From NCBI RefSeq assembly GCF_014526325.1, contig NZ_JACNMJ010000002.1:496001-560000 (forward strand): a DNA stretch of 64,000 nt, written 5' to 3'. This DNA comes from Psychroserpens algicola. GTDB lineage: Bacteria > Bacteroidota > Bacteroidia > Flavobacteriales > Flavobacteriaceae. Under the pieces are notes generated by a model that ran no database searches, was not told where the DNA came from, and worked only from the letters and a program-made list of their open reading frames with translations. The translations under genes and the position numbers were made by a program. Below are positions 1 through 8,111 of this stretch, in pieces. Position 1 is the stretch's first letter; each line of letters opens with the position of its first letter.

Positions 1-1
1 A

Positions 2-1360
2 CATGGAGAAGTTGCTTATTTTGGTGGTGAAATTATTAACCCCAATAATAATTATGTGACGCTCTATTGCAGTGAAACTGAAAGAGACACGATTTATTTA
101 GATCACAACAATCGTTTTATCCATAAAATTGAAAACCTAAAAACAGGTTTATATTCTTTTACTCATGGAGGTGAATACCAAACCTTACTAATAGAACCAA
201 ACGATAGTATTTTATTTAGACTTAATACAACTGATTTTGACGAATCACTAGTGTACACAGGTCAAGGTTCGAAAAAGAATAATTATTTCATCAAAGCCTA
301 TCTCAATGATGAAGTTGAAAGCAAGAAATTTTCTAAAAAGCAGCATTTGGAGCCTGATCAGTTTGAAACGGTTATCAAAGCTTTGAGAGAGCAAAAGATT
401 GATGGTTTAAATCATTTTAATAGTGTTCATGAGACTTCCGATTTATTTAAGAAGATAGCTTTAGCAGGAATAAATTACAGCTACTACACCTATAAGGAAA
501 TGTATCCTTTTGGATACTTTGGAAATAATAAATTAATTCATGTTAAAGATTTACCTGAAGACTTTTATGCCTACAGAACTGATGTCGATTTTAATGATGA
601 AGCTTTAAGTGGTTTATATGCTTATAATAGATTCCTGCTTTGGCATTTTCAAAATATCGGACTTCAAAAATATTATGAAGACGGATCGCATTATGCCTTT
701 GACAGACATGCTCTGGACTACAATCTCGAAAAAATAAATTTAATCGATAGTATTATCGAGAATAAAACTATTAAAAACTATGTGCTTATGTACGTCACTC
801 GTGAGTTTATATTTAATAGTGATAATGCTGAAAAATCGAAAAGTATGCTGGATGCTTTTTTAGATAAAAGCACAGACAAAGAACATAATGATTACCTCAC
901 CAATTTGGTTTCTGCTACCATAAATCTTTTTCCTGGCAATACAATCCCAGGAATAAAAATTGTAGATTTTAATAATAATGTGGTCGATTTACATTCGGTA
1001 ATCAATAAACCAACGGTAATTTATTGTTGGTCTTCTAATTTCAAAAGGAGCTATAGGAACAGTCATTACATGATGAAAAGTTTAAAGTCCAGATATCCTG
1101 ACATGAATTTTATAGCTATCAATATCAACGATATGAACTCACATTCTTGGAAAGAGACTTTAAACTTTCTTAAATATCCTACTGAAAATGAGTACATGTT
1201 TAAAAACCCAAATGAAGCTATAAAAACTTTTGCTATTGCCTATTCTCAAAAAGTGATTATCGTTGACGAAAATGGAAAAATTGTAAAGTCTAATGCAGAT
1301 TTATTTAGCAATGACATCAGCTATCAAATTGAAACAGCTCTAGCTTCTAATCAGCGATAA
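2..1360 (+). CDS. TlpA-like thioredoxin-fold protein, 5' end outside window
   Basis: The frame is open from the first bases of the window, so the GTG at 56 is internal and the true start lies upstream. The visible N-terminal part resembles the DUF4369-type beta domain that precedes thioredoxin domains in Bacteroidota envelope proteins (GGEIINP, then strands ending in LIEPNDSILF). The last ~145 residues look like a TlpA/AhpC thioredoxin fold (PGIKIVDFNNNVVDL, PTVIYCW, KVIIVDENGKIV). The expected WCxxC redox centre reads YCWSSNF, so only one Cys is present and classic thiol-disulfide exchange is unlikely. A strong terminator follows. Export is inferred from the family because the signal peptide is not in the window. 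Confidence 0.75.
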   Translation, partial: HGEVAYFGGEIINPNNNYVTLYCSETERDTIYLDHNNRFIHKIENLKTGLYSFTHGGEYQTLLIEPNDSILFRLNTTDFDESLVYTGQGSKKNNYFIKAYLNDEVESKKFSKKQHLEPDQFETVIKALREQKIDGLNHFNSVHETSDLFKKIALAGINYSYYTYKEMYPFGYFGNNKLIHVKDLPEDFYAYRTDVDFNDEALSGLYAYNRFLLWHFQNIGLQKYYEDGSHYAFDRHALDYNLEKINLIDSIIENKTIKNYVLMYVTREFIFNSDNAEKSKSMLDAFLDKSTDKEHNDYLTNLVSATINLFPGNTIPGIKIVDFNNNVVDLHSVINKPTVIYCWSSNFKRSYRNSHYMMKSLKSRYPDMNFIAININDMNSHSWKETLNFLKYPTENEYMFKNPNEAIKTFAIAYSQKVIIVDENGKIVKSNADLFSNDISYQIETALASNQR

Positions 1361-1396
1361 AAAAAACTCCTGAATAATATGTATTCAAGAGTTTTT
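1361..1396. terminator. bidirectional intrinsic terminator
   Basis: The hairpin pairs AAAAAACTC.TGAAT with ATTCA.GAGTTTTT around a short loop and is flanked by A and T runs. It lies between two convergent genes and can serve both. Confidence 0.8.
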
Positions 1397-1420
1397 AAGT
1401 ATTGTATATCTGAAATTGGC

Positions 1421-2074
1421 TTAGTTACCTTTTTTATAATCGGCAAGAAACTTCTCTAATCCGATATCAGTTAGAGGATGCTTTAACAATCCTACAATAG
1501 AACTTAAAGGTCCGGTCATCACATCTGCTCCTAATTTAGCGCAATCAATAACATGCATGGTATGACGAACTGAAGCTGCTAATATTTCGGTATCAAAACC
1601 ATAGTTATCATAGATCATTCTAATTTCAGCTATAAGATTTAAGCCATCAGTAGAAATATCATCCAAACGACCAATAAAAGGCGATACATAAGTTGCTCCA
1701 GCTTTAGCTGCTAACAAAGCCTGACCAGGTGAAAATACAAGTGTAACATTGGTCTTTATACCTTTATCACTAAAATATTTACAAGCTTTAATACCATCTT
1801 TAATCATAGGTAGTTTAATCACAATCTGATCATGTAAATCGGCAAGAGCTTCTCCTTCTCTAACCATACCATCAAAATCTGTAGATATGACTTCAGCAGA
1901 TACATCACCATCAACAATATTACAAATATTGACGTAATGCTTCATAATGTTGTCATGGCCAGTAATGCCTTCTTTAGCCATTAATGATGGATTTGTAGTT
2001 ACTCCATCTAAAATACCAAGATCTTGAGCCTCTTTAATTTGATCTAGATTGGCTGTATCAATAAAAAATTTCAT
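1421..2074 (-). CDS. tal: small transaldolase / fructose-6-phosphate aldolase family
   Basis: This 217-residue protein is of the short (class 3) transaldolase/FSA type, which uses a Schiff-base lysine in a TIM barrel to move a dihydroxyacetone unit in the non-oxidative pentose phosphate pathway. Visible motifs are FIDTANL at 2-8 with Asp6, GVTTNPSL at 24-31, and the Schiff-base Lys87 in IVIKLPM. The residue at the site of Tyr131 of E. coli FsaA is Phe133 (SPFIGRLDD). Published work on TalB/FSA links Phe at this place to transaldolase rather than free aldolase activity, so transaldolase is the better call. The gene converges on the preceding one and appears to be monocistronic. Confidence 0.9.
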   Translation of the reverse strand: MKFFIDTANLDQIKEAQDLGILDGVTTNPSLMAKEGITGHDNIMKHYVNICNIVDGDVSAEVISTDFDGMVREGEALADLHDQIVIKLPMIKDGIKACKYFSDKGIKTNVTLVFSPGQALLAAKAGATYVSPFIGRLDDISTDGLNLIAEIRMIYDNYGFDTEILAASVRHTMHVIDCAKLGADVMTGPLSSIVGLLKHPLTDIGLEKFLADYKKGN

Positions 2075-2194
2075 GTGTAGTTATTTATAGTTGTGTTTTT
2101 AAATTATGAGCACGAATTTACAATTTTATAAGACCTTCCGAAGAACATATTATCAAATGATATTAACAAGCTAAAAATGTATGAGCTAATCGCC

Positions 2195-2998
2195 TTATAA
2201 CTTGTAATGATTTAATAGGAGTTTTTCATATACTTTATCTGGAAGTATGCGCTTTAAAACTATAGAAAATTTTTGCATAAACGCACCAACCTTATAATGT
2301 ATTTTAGGACTTGAAGTATTGATGATTTTATAGATCATATGCGATACCATAATTGGATTATCACCACTGTCTACATCGTCATCTATAGCATTTAAAACCG
2401 AACCATATTTATCTTCATAAGGCGACCCTTTAACAACAGGAGCATGGTAACGCCCTGCAGCTATATTAGTAGCAAAATCACCAGGTGCAAGATTAGTCAT
2501 ATTGATATTAAAATCTTTAAGCTCCATTCTGAACGCTTCGGTAATCAATTCTAATGCACCTTTACTTGCGCTGTATATGCCTCGATAAGGTAAACCCATA
2601 TATCCAGCAATAGATGTAATGTTGATTATTAGACCTGAATTTTGCTTTCGCATATGTGGTAAAACAGCTTTAATTACAGCTATTGGTCCGAAAAGATTGG
2701 TTTCAAAATTTCGTTTGATTTCTGCATCAGGAATTTCTTCAATAGGTCCAGTGATTCCTGCACCAGCATTATTAATGAGCACATCTAATCGTCCTTCTGC
2801 ATCTATAACTAATGTTACAGCATCTTGAATGCTTTTAACGTCTGCAACATCTAAAGCGACTAACTTAATTTTAGAATCCGGATAACGTTTAGGTGACCTA
2901 CTGGTTCCATAAACAACATATCCTTTTTCAGATAAAAATTCTCCAATGGATTTTCCAATTCCTGAGGATCCTCCTGTGATTAAGACAACTTTAGACAT
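2195..2998 (-). CDS. short-chain dehydrogenase/reductase (SDR)
   Basis: This is a classical SDR of 267 residues. It has the Rossmann motif TGGSSGIG (8-15), NNAGAGITG near 76, and a Ser-Tyr-Lys catalytic set in ITSIAG and YSASKGA. The early TSRSPKR segment after beta-2 suggests NADP(H) preference. The substrate cannot be told from sequence; the pattern resembles broad-specificity keto-reductases. The C-terminal 45 residues (MQKFSIVLKRILPDKVYEKLLL) are an amphipathic extension that could touch the membrane. A -7 element (CAAAAATA on the plus strand, 3021-3028) lies 23 bases upstream of the start. Confidence 0.85.
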   Translation of the reverse strand: MSKVVLITGGSSGIGKSIGEFLSEKGYVVYGTSRSPKRYPDSKIKLVALDVADVKSIQDAVTLVIDAEGRLDVLINNAGAGITGPIEEIPDAEIKRNFETNLFGPIAVIKAVLPHMRKQNSGLIINITSIAGYMGLPYRGIYSASKGALELITEAFRMELKDFNINMTNLAPGDFATNIAAGRYHAPVVKGSPYEDKYGSVLNAIDDDVDSGDNPIMVSHMIYKIINTSSPKIHYKVGAFMQKFSIVLKRILPDKVYEKLLLNHYKL

Positions 2999-3020
2999 AA
3001 TATAGTGACGAATTGCAATT

Positions 3021-3028
3021 CAAAAATA
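3021..3028 (-). promoter_or_regulatory. probable -7 element for the SDR gene
   Basis: The minus strand reads TATTTTTG, which fits the Bacteroidota consensus TAnnTTTG. Transcription would start about 15 bases before the ATG. No TTG -33 box is seen at the usual spacing. Confidence 0.4.
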
Positions 3029-3062
3029 CGATATAAATAGGAAAGTATTGGGTACAAAAAAA

Positions 3063-3156
3063 GGCAAGCTACCTACATCACACCGCTACGACCGCGTACC
3101 TTTGCTTCGTTCCCGACCTGGAGGATTAAGCAGGAGCTGGTTGTGTAGGACTTGCC
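3063..3156 (-). ncRNA. ffs: signal recognition particle RNA, 4.5S type
   Basis: The minus strand carries the conserved SRP RNA core AGGTCGGGAACGAAGCA: a GGAA tetraloop closed by G-C, then the AAGCA of the symmetric loop. Its 3' half (GTGTGATGTAGGTAGCTTGCC) resembles the E. coli 4.5S end (..GGGATGTAGCTGGCAGGG..). The ends pair as GGCAAG with CTTGCC and TCCTACA with TGTAGGT, giving one long hairpin of about 94 nt. This size fits the small bacterial SRP RNA that binds Ffh and guides membrane proteins to SecYEG. A U-run (A7 on the plus strand, 3056-3062) follows directly, so the stem can serve as its own terminator. The exact ends are estimates. Confidence 0.88.
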
Positions 3157-3161
3157 GACTG

Positions 3162-3191
3162 CAAAGATACAATCTTTTAATACTTTTGCAA
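3162..3191 (-). promoter_or_regulatory. promoter of SRP RNA
   Basis: The minus strand has TTG (3191-3189), a 19-base spacer, then TATCTTTG (3169-3162), a perfect match to the Bacteroidota TTG / TAnnTTTG promoter. The predicted +1 falls at the first base of the SRP RNA hairpin. Confidence 0.78.
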
Positions 3192-3244
3192 CGATTTTTT
3201 AAACTGAATTTTATTAAATAACTTGCATCAAAATTTAATCAATA

Positions 3245-4276
3245 ATGCATACAATTAAAGCTTTAATAATCACCCTTTTAGGCTTCACTATAATGTCTTG
3301 TGGAAACGACGACAAAGAGAAAACAAACTTATCTATTACAACCAATGCCAAGACGAACGTGTTTGCTCTAGGGGAAACCGCCAAGCTTTCTATAGAAAAC
3401 CCTAAGGGATTAGATATTTCTTCTGTAACTTATAAGATGAATGGAGAAGTCATAGATGACACAGTTCAACTTGATGACGAGAAATTAGGGGTACATAACA
3501 TTTCAGCAACTGTAAAATTTGGTGAGTCTTCTGAAGATATTACAACAAAGATTACGATTCTTAACAATGAAGTACCTAAAATATACGGATACAAAATAAT
3601 AAATACCTATCCCCATGATATCACGTCGTATACTCAAGGTTTAGAGTTTTATAAAGGTGAGTTGTATGAAAGTACCGGACAATATGGCGAATCAAAACTG
3701 AGAAAAGTAGATTATAAATCAGGCGAGGTTTTACAAAATATCAATTTATCAAGGCAGTATTTTGCTGAAGGTCTAACGGTATTTAATGATCGTATATATC
3801 AACTCACGTGGCAAGAAAACATTGGTTTTATCTATGATGTCAACACATTTGAAAAAACAAGTAGTTTTAAATACGGAAAAAGTAAAGAAGGCTGGGGAAT
3901 TTGTAATGATGGTAAACACATATACAAGTCTGATGGCACCGAACAAATCTGGTTATTAAATCCTGAAACTCTAGCCGAAGAAAGTAAGTTGCAAGTCTAT
4001 ACCAACAAAGGTAAAATTATAGGACTTAATGAGCTGGAATACATCAATGGAAAAATCTATGCCAACCGTTACCAAAAAAATGGTGTCGCTATTATTAACC
4101 CTAATAATGGAGCCATTGAAGGTGTTATTGATTTCTCACCACTCCATAAACTTGTTACCCAGCATCAAGGCTTAGACGTCATTAATGGCATTGCTTATAA
4201 TCCTGATACTAAAACTATTTTTGTGACAGGGAAACGCTGGGATAAATTATTTGAGGTTGAAGTTTTCGAGAAATAG
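3245..4276 (+). CDS. glutaminyl-peptide cyclotransferase, lipoprotein
   Basis: The 343-residue protein starts with a lipoprotein signal peptide (lipobox IMSC, Cys19). A ~90-residue Ig-like region follows, then a glutamine cyclotransferase beta-propeller of the plant/bacterial type (PF05096-like) from about residue 115. Family hallmarks visible are YPHDITSYTQGLEF, STGQYGESKLRKVD, YFAEGLT, QLTWQE, GWGICNDG, SDGT, LNELEYINGKIYAN and the closing FVTGKRWDKLFEVEV. Such enzymes turn N-terminal Gln of exported proteins into pyroglutamate. T9SS cargo often has N-terminal Gln after signal cleavage (several here end in AQ/Q), which makes a role in capping secreted proteins plausible, but that is inference. 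Confidence 0.9.
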   Translation: MHTIKALIITLLGFTIMSCGNDDKEKTNLSITTNAKTNVFALGETAKLSIENPKGLDISSVTYKMNGEVIDDTVQLDDEKLGVHNISATVKFGESSEDITTKITILNNEVPKIYGYKIINTYPHDITSYTQGLEFYKGELYESTGQYGESKLRKVDYKSGEVLQNINLSRQYFAEGLTVFNDRIYQLTWQENIGFIYDVNTFEKTSSFKYGKSKEGWGICNDGKHIYKSDGTEQIWLLNPETLAEESKLQVYTNKGKIIGLNELEYINGKIYANRYQKNGVAIINPNNGAIEGVIDFSPLHKLVTQHQGLDVINGIAYNPDTKTIFVTGKRWDKLFEVEVFEK

Positions 4277-4336
4277 GTTTTACTCATTCAAACGGCCACT
4301 TTACTCATTATTACTTTTAAAATTTGAGGTTCTTTT

Positions 4337-4349
4337 GGTTCTTTGAACC
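4337..4349. promoter_or_regulatory. palindrome touching the start codon
   Basis: GGTTCTTTGAACC is a perfect inverted repeat (5-bp arms, 3-bp centre) ending one base before the ATG at 4350, and is preceded by a direct copy of its left arm (GGTTCTTTT at 4329-4337). It may be a small operator or a start-site hairpin; nothing ties it to a known regulator. Confidence 0.25.
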
Positions 4350-5132
4350 ATGAGAACATCACTACACATCAACATTCCGAAGCCATGTCAGGAAGACTGG
4401 AATCAAATGACACCTCAAGATAAAGGACGTCATTGCAACTCTTGCCAAAAAACAGTATTTGATTTTACAAATGCTACCGACGAAACTATTGTTAAAGCAT
4501 TTCAATCTGAACCTAAGCTTTGCGGACGATTTAAATCTTCTCAACTCAATAGAGAACTTGTATTAAGTCGAAAAGAAAAACGCAATTATATATCTTTTGT
4601 AGCTTCTACCCTATTCGCGTTTTTAAGTTTTGGCACTCAAGAGCTAGAAGCACAAGGCAAACCCAAAGTGGTAAAAATTGATAGTATACAGTCTAGCATT
4701 AGAGGAAAAGTTGGTATCTCTGTTTTAAAAAAGAAAGTAATTGTGGGCACTGTTGTAAGTGATGCAGACGGACTTCCTTTACCTGGCGCTTCTATAAGAA
4801 TTAAAGGTACAAATAAAGGCGTACAAACCGATTTTGATGGTCACTATAAAATTAAAGTTGATGTTGGTGACACCTTAGTATTTACTTATGTTGGAAATAT
4901 TACTGAAGCGCATGTAATAACGAATAAAAGTACAGTCGATATTAGAATGAAAGAAGATTTTACTCAACTTGAATGTACTTTTGTTGGATTTCCAACGGCT
5001 AAAGATTACAGAGATTGTGAAAAAGAAAAACGAAATGGACACCGAAAAAACATCAGAAATGGTCATATAGAACGCACGAACGTCGGACAATTTCTTTATA
5101 ACATCACTAATATTTTCAGGAGGAAAAAATAA
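4350..5132 (+). CDS. Cys-motif / TM / carboxypeptidase-regulatory-like domain protein
   Basis: The 260-residue protein has three parts. Residues 1-60 hold a conserved cysteine block: CQEDWNQM, GRHCNSCQKTVFDFT, KLCGRF. One TM segment follows at about 79-97 (YISFVASTLFAFLSFGT). Residues ~128-205 form a CarboxypepD_reg/CNA-B-like beta sandwich (VVSDADGLPLPGASI, GVQTDFDGHYKI, DTLVFTYVG). The 55-residue tail is rich in Arg, Lys and Asn. The layout suggests a cytosolic metal-binding head and a periplasmic beta domain. This architecture recurs in Bacteroidota but has no assigned function that I know of. The next gene begins 31 bases downstream. Confidence 0.7.
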   Translation: MRTSLHINIPKPCQEDWNQMTPQDKGRHCNSCQKTVFDFTNATDETIVKAFQSEPKLCGRFKSSQLNRELVLSRKEKRNYISFVASTLFAFLSFGTQELEAQGKPKVVKIDSIQSSIRGKVGISVLKKKVIVGTVVSDADGLPLPGASIRIKGTNKGVQTDFDGHYKIKVDVGDTLVFTYVGNITEAHVITNKSTVDIRMKEDFTQLECTFVGFPTAKDYRDCEKEKRNGHRKNIRNGHIERTNVGQFLYNITNIFRRKK

Positions 5133-5162
5133 TATTTACTTTTAGTCTTCAATTGAAGATGT

Positions 5163-5552
5163 ATGCAAATTCACGAGCAAGAGCTTAAGGTAACACAAGC
5201 CGATTTAGATGCCAGAAATCATGTCAACAATGTTAGATATGTCAAATGGGTTCAAGACATTGCTGAAGCCCATTGGGTTTTAAAATCTTCTGAAAGCATA
5301 AGACAACAGTACTACTGGGTAATGATTAGTCATCATATACAATATAAAGCCGAAGCCGTTCTTGGTGATCGCTTAGTACTTAAAACATTTGTAATCAAAT
5401 CTGAAGGCGTAAAATCTACTCGAATGGTTGAGATCTATAATTTAGATACTCAAAAATTGCTTACTACATCAGAAACTATCTGGTGTTTTATAGATTTCAT
5501 CACCAATCGACCAGCTAGAATTCCTTCAGAAGTCAAAGCACTATTTAGTTAA
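5163..5552 (+). CDS. hotdog-fold acyl-CoA thioesterase (4HBT family)
   Basis: This 129-residue single hotdog domain has the 4-hydroxybenzoyl-CoA thioesterase/YbgC signature: VTQADLDARNHVNNVRYVKWVQ, where Asp and the HVNN turn lie at the active site. Strands YKAEAVLGDRLVLKTFV and a final WCFID follow as in the family. It should hydrolyse an acyl-CoA, substrate unknown. It lies 31 bases after the preceding gene, so co-transcription is possible. A 12-bp perfect palindrome (CTTCAATTGAAG, 5147-5158) sits just before the start. Confidence 0.85.
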   Translation: MQIHEQELKVTQADLDARNHVNNVRYVKWVQDIAEAHWVLKSSESIRQQYYWVMISHHIQYKAEAVLGDRLVLKTFVIKSEGVKSTRMVEIYNLDTQKLLTTSETIWCFIDFITNRPARIPSEVKALFS

Positions 5553-5644
5553 AGTAAAGCTAAAATACACGTTAAAATATCTTAACAACAATACAACTAT
5601 TTACATAATTGCTTTTATTTGAGATATCAACCATCTCAGATATT

Positions 5645-6376
5645 TTGAAGCCTTTTCCTTTTTTTCTGTTTATCATCATTCCTTTTTTATCTGGAGCACA
5701 AAGTGTAAAAGGGTTTGTTTACGATGCCGAAGCTACTATTAAAGGCGCCAAACTCTTAAACACTACACAAAAATCTGTCACGTTTACCAACGACAAAGGC
5801 TATTTTGAAATCGAAGCAAAAGTCAATGACACACTTACAATTAGTTCTTATTTTCACACTACACAAACCCTAATCATCGCTGAAAATCATTTCAATGAAG
5901 ACCTTGTTATCGAGCTTAAAAAAATTACAAATACATTAGATGAAGTTGAAATTACTAAAGTCAATGAAAAAGTTTTTGACTCTATAGTTCTGAGTGTTAA
6001 AACGAACAATCAAATAGCAAATGACATTAAAAACAGACCTCACCTCTACAGTCCGCAAGCCTCTGGCAACATGGATTTTATAGCCATTGGAAAACTTATA
6101 GGAAAGCTATTTAAAAAAGAGAAGGCAGAAGCGATAGACTATATCAAAACTGAAGATTTAGTAACGCTGTTTAAAGACCATAAGCTCTTTAACAAATCAT
6201 TCTTGGTTTCAGAATTAAAAATACCTAAAGACCTTCAGCATTTATTCTTTGAATTGTGTAGCGCAAAAAACATAGATAAAAAAATTATTACTGAAAATCG
6301 AGACATGGAATTGTTAGATCTGTTAATTGTTAGCAATGAAGAATTTCAGAAGTTACTCTTGGAACATAAAAAATAA
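5645..6376 (+). CDS. secreted carboxypeptidase-regulatory-like protein, TTG start
   Basis: The reading frame has no ATG near its N-terminus. The TTG at 5645 gives KPFPFFLFIIIPFLSGAQ, a normal signal peptide with cleavage after AQ, and is preferred over the TTG at 5609. Residues ~20-100 of the product form a CarboxypepD_reg-like beta sandwich (VKGFVYDAEATIKGAKLLN, SVTFTNDKGYFEI, DTLTISSYFH). The remaining ~140 residues are helical, with no motif that I recognise (MDFIAIGKLIGKLFKKEK, then an acidic helical tail). Similar proteins in Flavobacteriaceae are annotated only by the N-terminal domain. Confidence 0.65.
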   Translation: MKPFPFFLFIIIPFLSGAQSVKGFVYDAEATIKGAKLLNTTQKSVTFTNDKGYFEIEAKVNDTLTISSYFHTTQTLIIAENHFNEDLVIELKKITNTLDEVEITKVNEKVFDSIVLSVKTNNQIANDIKNRPHLYSPQASGNMDFIAIGKLIGKLFKKEKAEAIDYIKTEDLVTLFKDHKLFNKSFLVSELKIPKDLQHLFFELCSAKNIDKKIITENRDMELLDLLIVSNEEFQKLLLEHKK

Positions 6377-6486
6377 TATCTCATTAAATTATCGGTTGAT
6401 ATACTAAAAAATGACTTCAAAAGTTATATTTTAGTGCCTTAGCAATATTGTAGTTTGCTATAAAGCTAAGCCGTTAAAACACGATT

Positions 6487-8043
6487 ATGAAACGCATATT
6501 ATACTTTATTCTTGCCATTTTTATATTACTCGCATGGAGTTCTTGTCGCAAAGATTTTGATTTTTCACCAAGCACAGGTAATCTAACATTTTCTAAGGAT
6601 ACTATTTATTTAGATACTGTATTTACCAATATTGGGTCGAGTACTTATAACTTAAAGGTATATAACAGAAGTAACGAAGATATTTCAATTCCAACAGTTA
6701 GATTAAGTCAAGGGGAAGCTTCTAATTACAGATTAAATGTAGACGGTTTACCTGGTAAACAGTTTGAAAATATTGAACTTTTAGCTAAAGACAGTCTATT
6801 CATTTTTGTTGAAACGACTGCAGATATCCAAACACTTGCCCAAAATAGCTTAGAATTTTTATATACAGATGCCATCGAATTTGACAGTGGTAACAATCTC
6901 CAAAAAGTTGAATTGGTAACCCTTATTAAAGATGCCGTATTTATTTATCCTGATCGAGATGAAACCACTGGTATTATAGAAACATTATCGTTTGATATTG
7001 ATGGCGACGGAACACCAGATGAAACGTCAATACAAGGACGATTTCTTGAAGATGACGAACTCACATTTACTAACGAAAAGCCTTATGTAATTTACGGTTA
7101 TGCAGCAGTCAATCAAGGTGATGTTTTAACTATTGAAGCTGGTGCTCGTGTACATTTTCATGCCAATTCAGGCTTACTTGTGACCAATTCGGCTTCACTT
7201 CAAGTAAATGGTGCGTTGAGCACAGATCCCGAACTATTAGAAAATGAAGTAATTTTCGAAGGCGACAGATTAGAACCATTATTTGAAGACGTACCAGGTC
7301 AATGGGGAACAATCTGGCTTTTTGATGGCAGTCAAGACATCGATATCAACCATGCAACAATTAAAAACGGAACTGTTGGTTTGCTAGTAGATGGCAATCA
7401 AAATGATGATAAGCTAAACATCAGCAATTCACAAATTTATAATTCGAGTAATTACGGGATATGGGCTCGAGCGAGTTCAATAACGGCTCAAAATGTGGTG
7501 ATTAATAATTCTGGACAATCTTCTTTTGCAGGAACTATTGGAGGACGTTATAATTTCACACACTGTACTATTGCCAATTACTGGAATAACAGCTTTAGAC
7601 AATTTCCTTCTGTTTTATTAAATAATTACGTTACTAATGAAGACGATGTTGATATTCCAAACGACTTAACCGAAGCTAATTTTAATAATTGTATCATCTT
7701 CGGAAACGATAATCCTGAAATTATTCTAGATGAAATTTCCAATGGAAGTGCTGCCTTTGGGTTTAAATTCACCAATTGTTTGATTCGTTTTCAAGATACT
7801 AATAACAATTTCACTGGAGAAAATTACAATTTGAGTAATACGGACTTATATGACAGTTGTATCTTTAATAGTGATCCTAACTTTAAATTACCATTTGAGA
7901 ATAAACTGATGATAGGTGATGACTCTGCAGCTAATGCAGCAGGTAGTACTGCTTTTTTAATTCCACAGGATATCTTAGGAACTACTAGAACAACACCTCC
8001 AGATTTAGGTGCCTATCAACATGAAACTTTTGATGAAGATTAA
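6487..8043 (+). CDS. right-handed parallel beta-helix lipoprotein
   Basis: The 518-residue protein has a lipoprotein signal (lipobox AWSSC, Cys20). Residues ~25-120 look like an Ig-like/choice-of-anchor domain (LTFSKDTIYLDTVFTNIGSSTYNLKVYNRSN). From ~200 to 480 there are runs of short strands rich in Asn and Ile (INHATIKNGTVGLLVDGN, LNISNSQIYNSSNYGIWARASSI, NCIIFGNDNPEI), typical of right-handed beta-helices of pectin-lyase fold. It is likely surface or periplasmic and may bind or cut a polysaccharide. No catalytic set is evident. The final LGAYQHE is common at the end of such proteins. Confidence 0.75.
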   Translation: MKRILYFILAIFILLAWSSCRKDFDFSPSTGNLTFSKDTIYLDTVFTNIGSSTYNLKVYNRSNEDISIPTVRLSQGEASNYRLNVDGLPGKQFENIELLAKDSLFIFVETTADIQTLAQNSLEFLYTDAIEFDSGNNLQKVELVTLIKDAVFIYPDRDETTGIIETLSFDIDGDGTPDETSIQGRFLEDDELTFTNEKPYVIYGYAAVNQGDVLTIEAGARVHFHANSGLLVTNSASLQVNGALSTDPELLENEVIFEGDRLEPLFEDVPGQWGTIWLFDGSQDIDINHATIKNGTVGLLVDGNQNDDKLNISNSQIYNSSNYGIWARASSITAQNVVINNSGQSSFAGTIGGRYNFTHCTIANYWNNSFRQFPSVLLNNYVTNEDDVDIPNDLTEANFNNCIIFGNDNPEIILDEISNGSAAFGFKFTNCLIRFQDTNNNFTGENYNLSNTDLYDSCIFNSDPNFKLPFENKLMIGDDSAANAAGSTAFLIPQDILGTTRTTPPDLGAYQHETFDED

Positions 8044-8062
8044 AACCAATATATCTAAACAT

Positions 8063-8097
8063 AAAAAAAGACCTTTCAAAACGAAAGGTCTTTTTTT
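8063..8097. terminator. bidirectional intrinsic terminator
   Basis: AAAAAAAGACCTTTC pairs with GAAAGGTCTTTTTTT around a five-base loop. It lies between the beta-helix gene and the convergent glyA. Confidence 0.9.
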
Positions 8098-8111
8098 ATT
8101 TGACTTGTATC

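Noticed and set aside
4279-4309. Two direct copies of TTTACTCATT 21 bases apart
   Set aside because: Ten-base repeats in AT-rich DNA occur by chance and nothing else supports an operator pair.
5116-5124. CAGGAGGAA as a Shine-Dalgarno site for the thioesterase gene
   Set aside because: It lies about 40 bases before the ATG, inside the previous coding region, and other genes here lack such sites.
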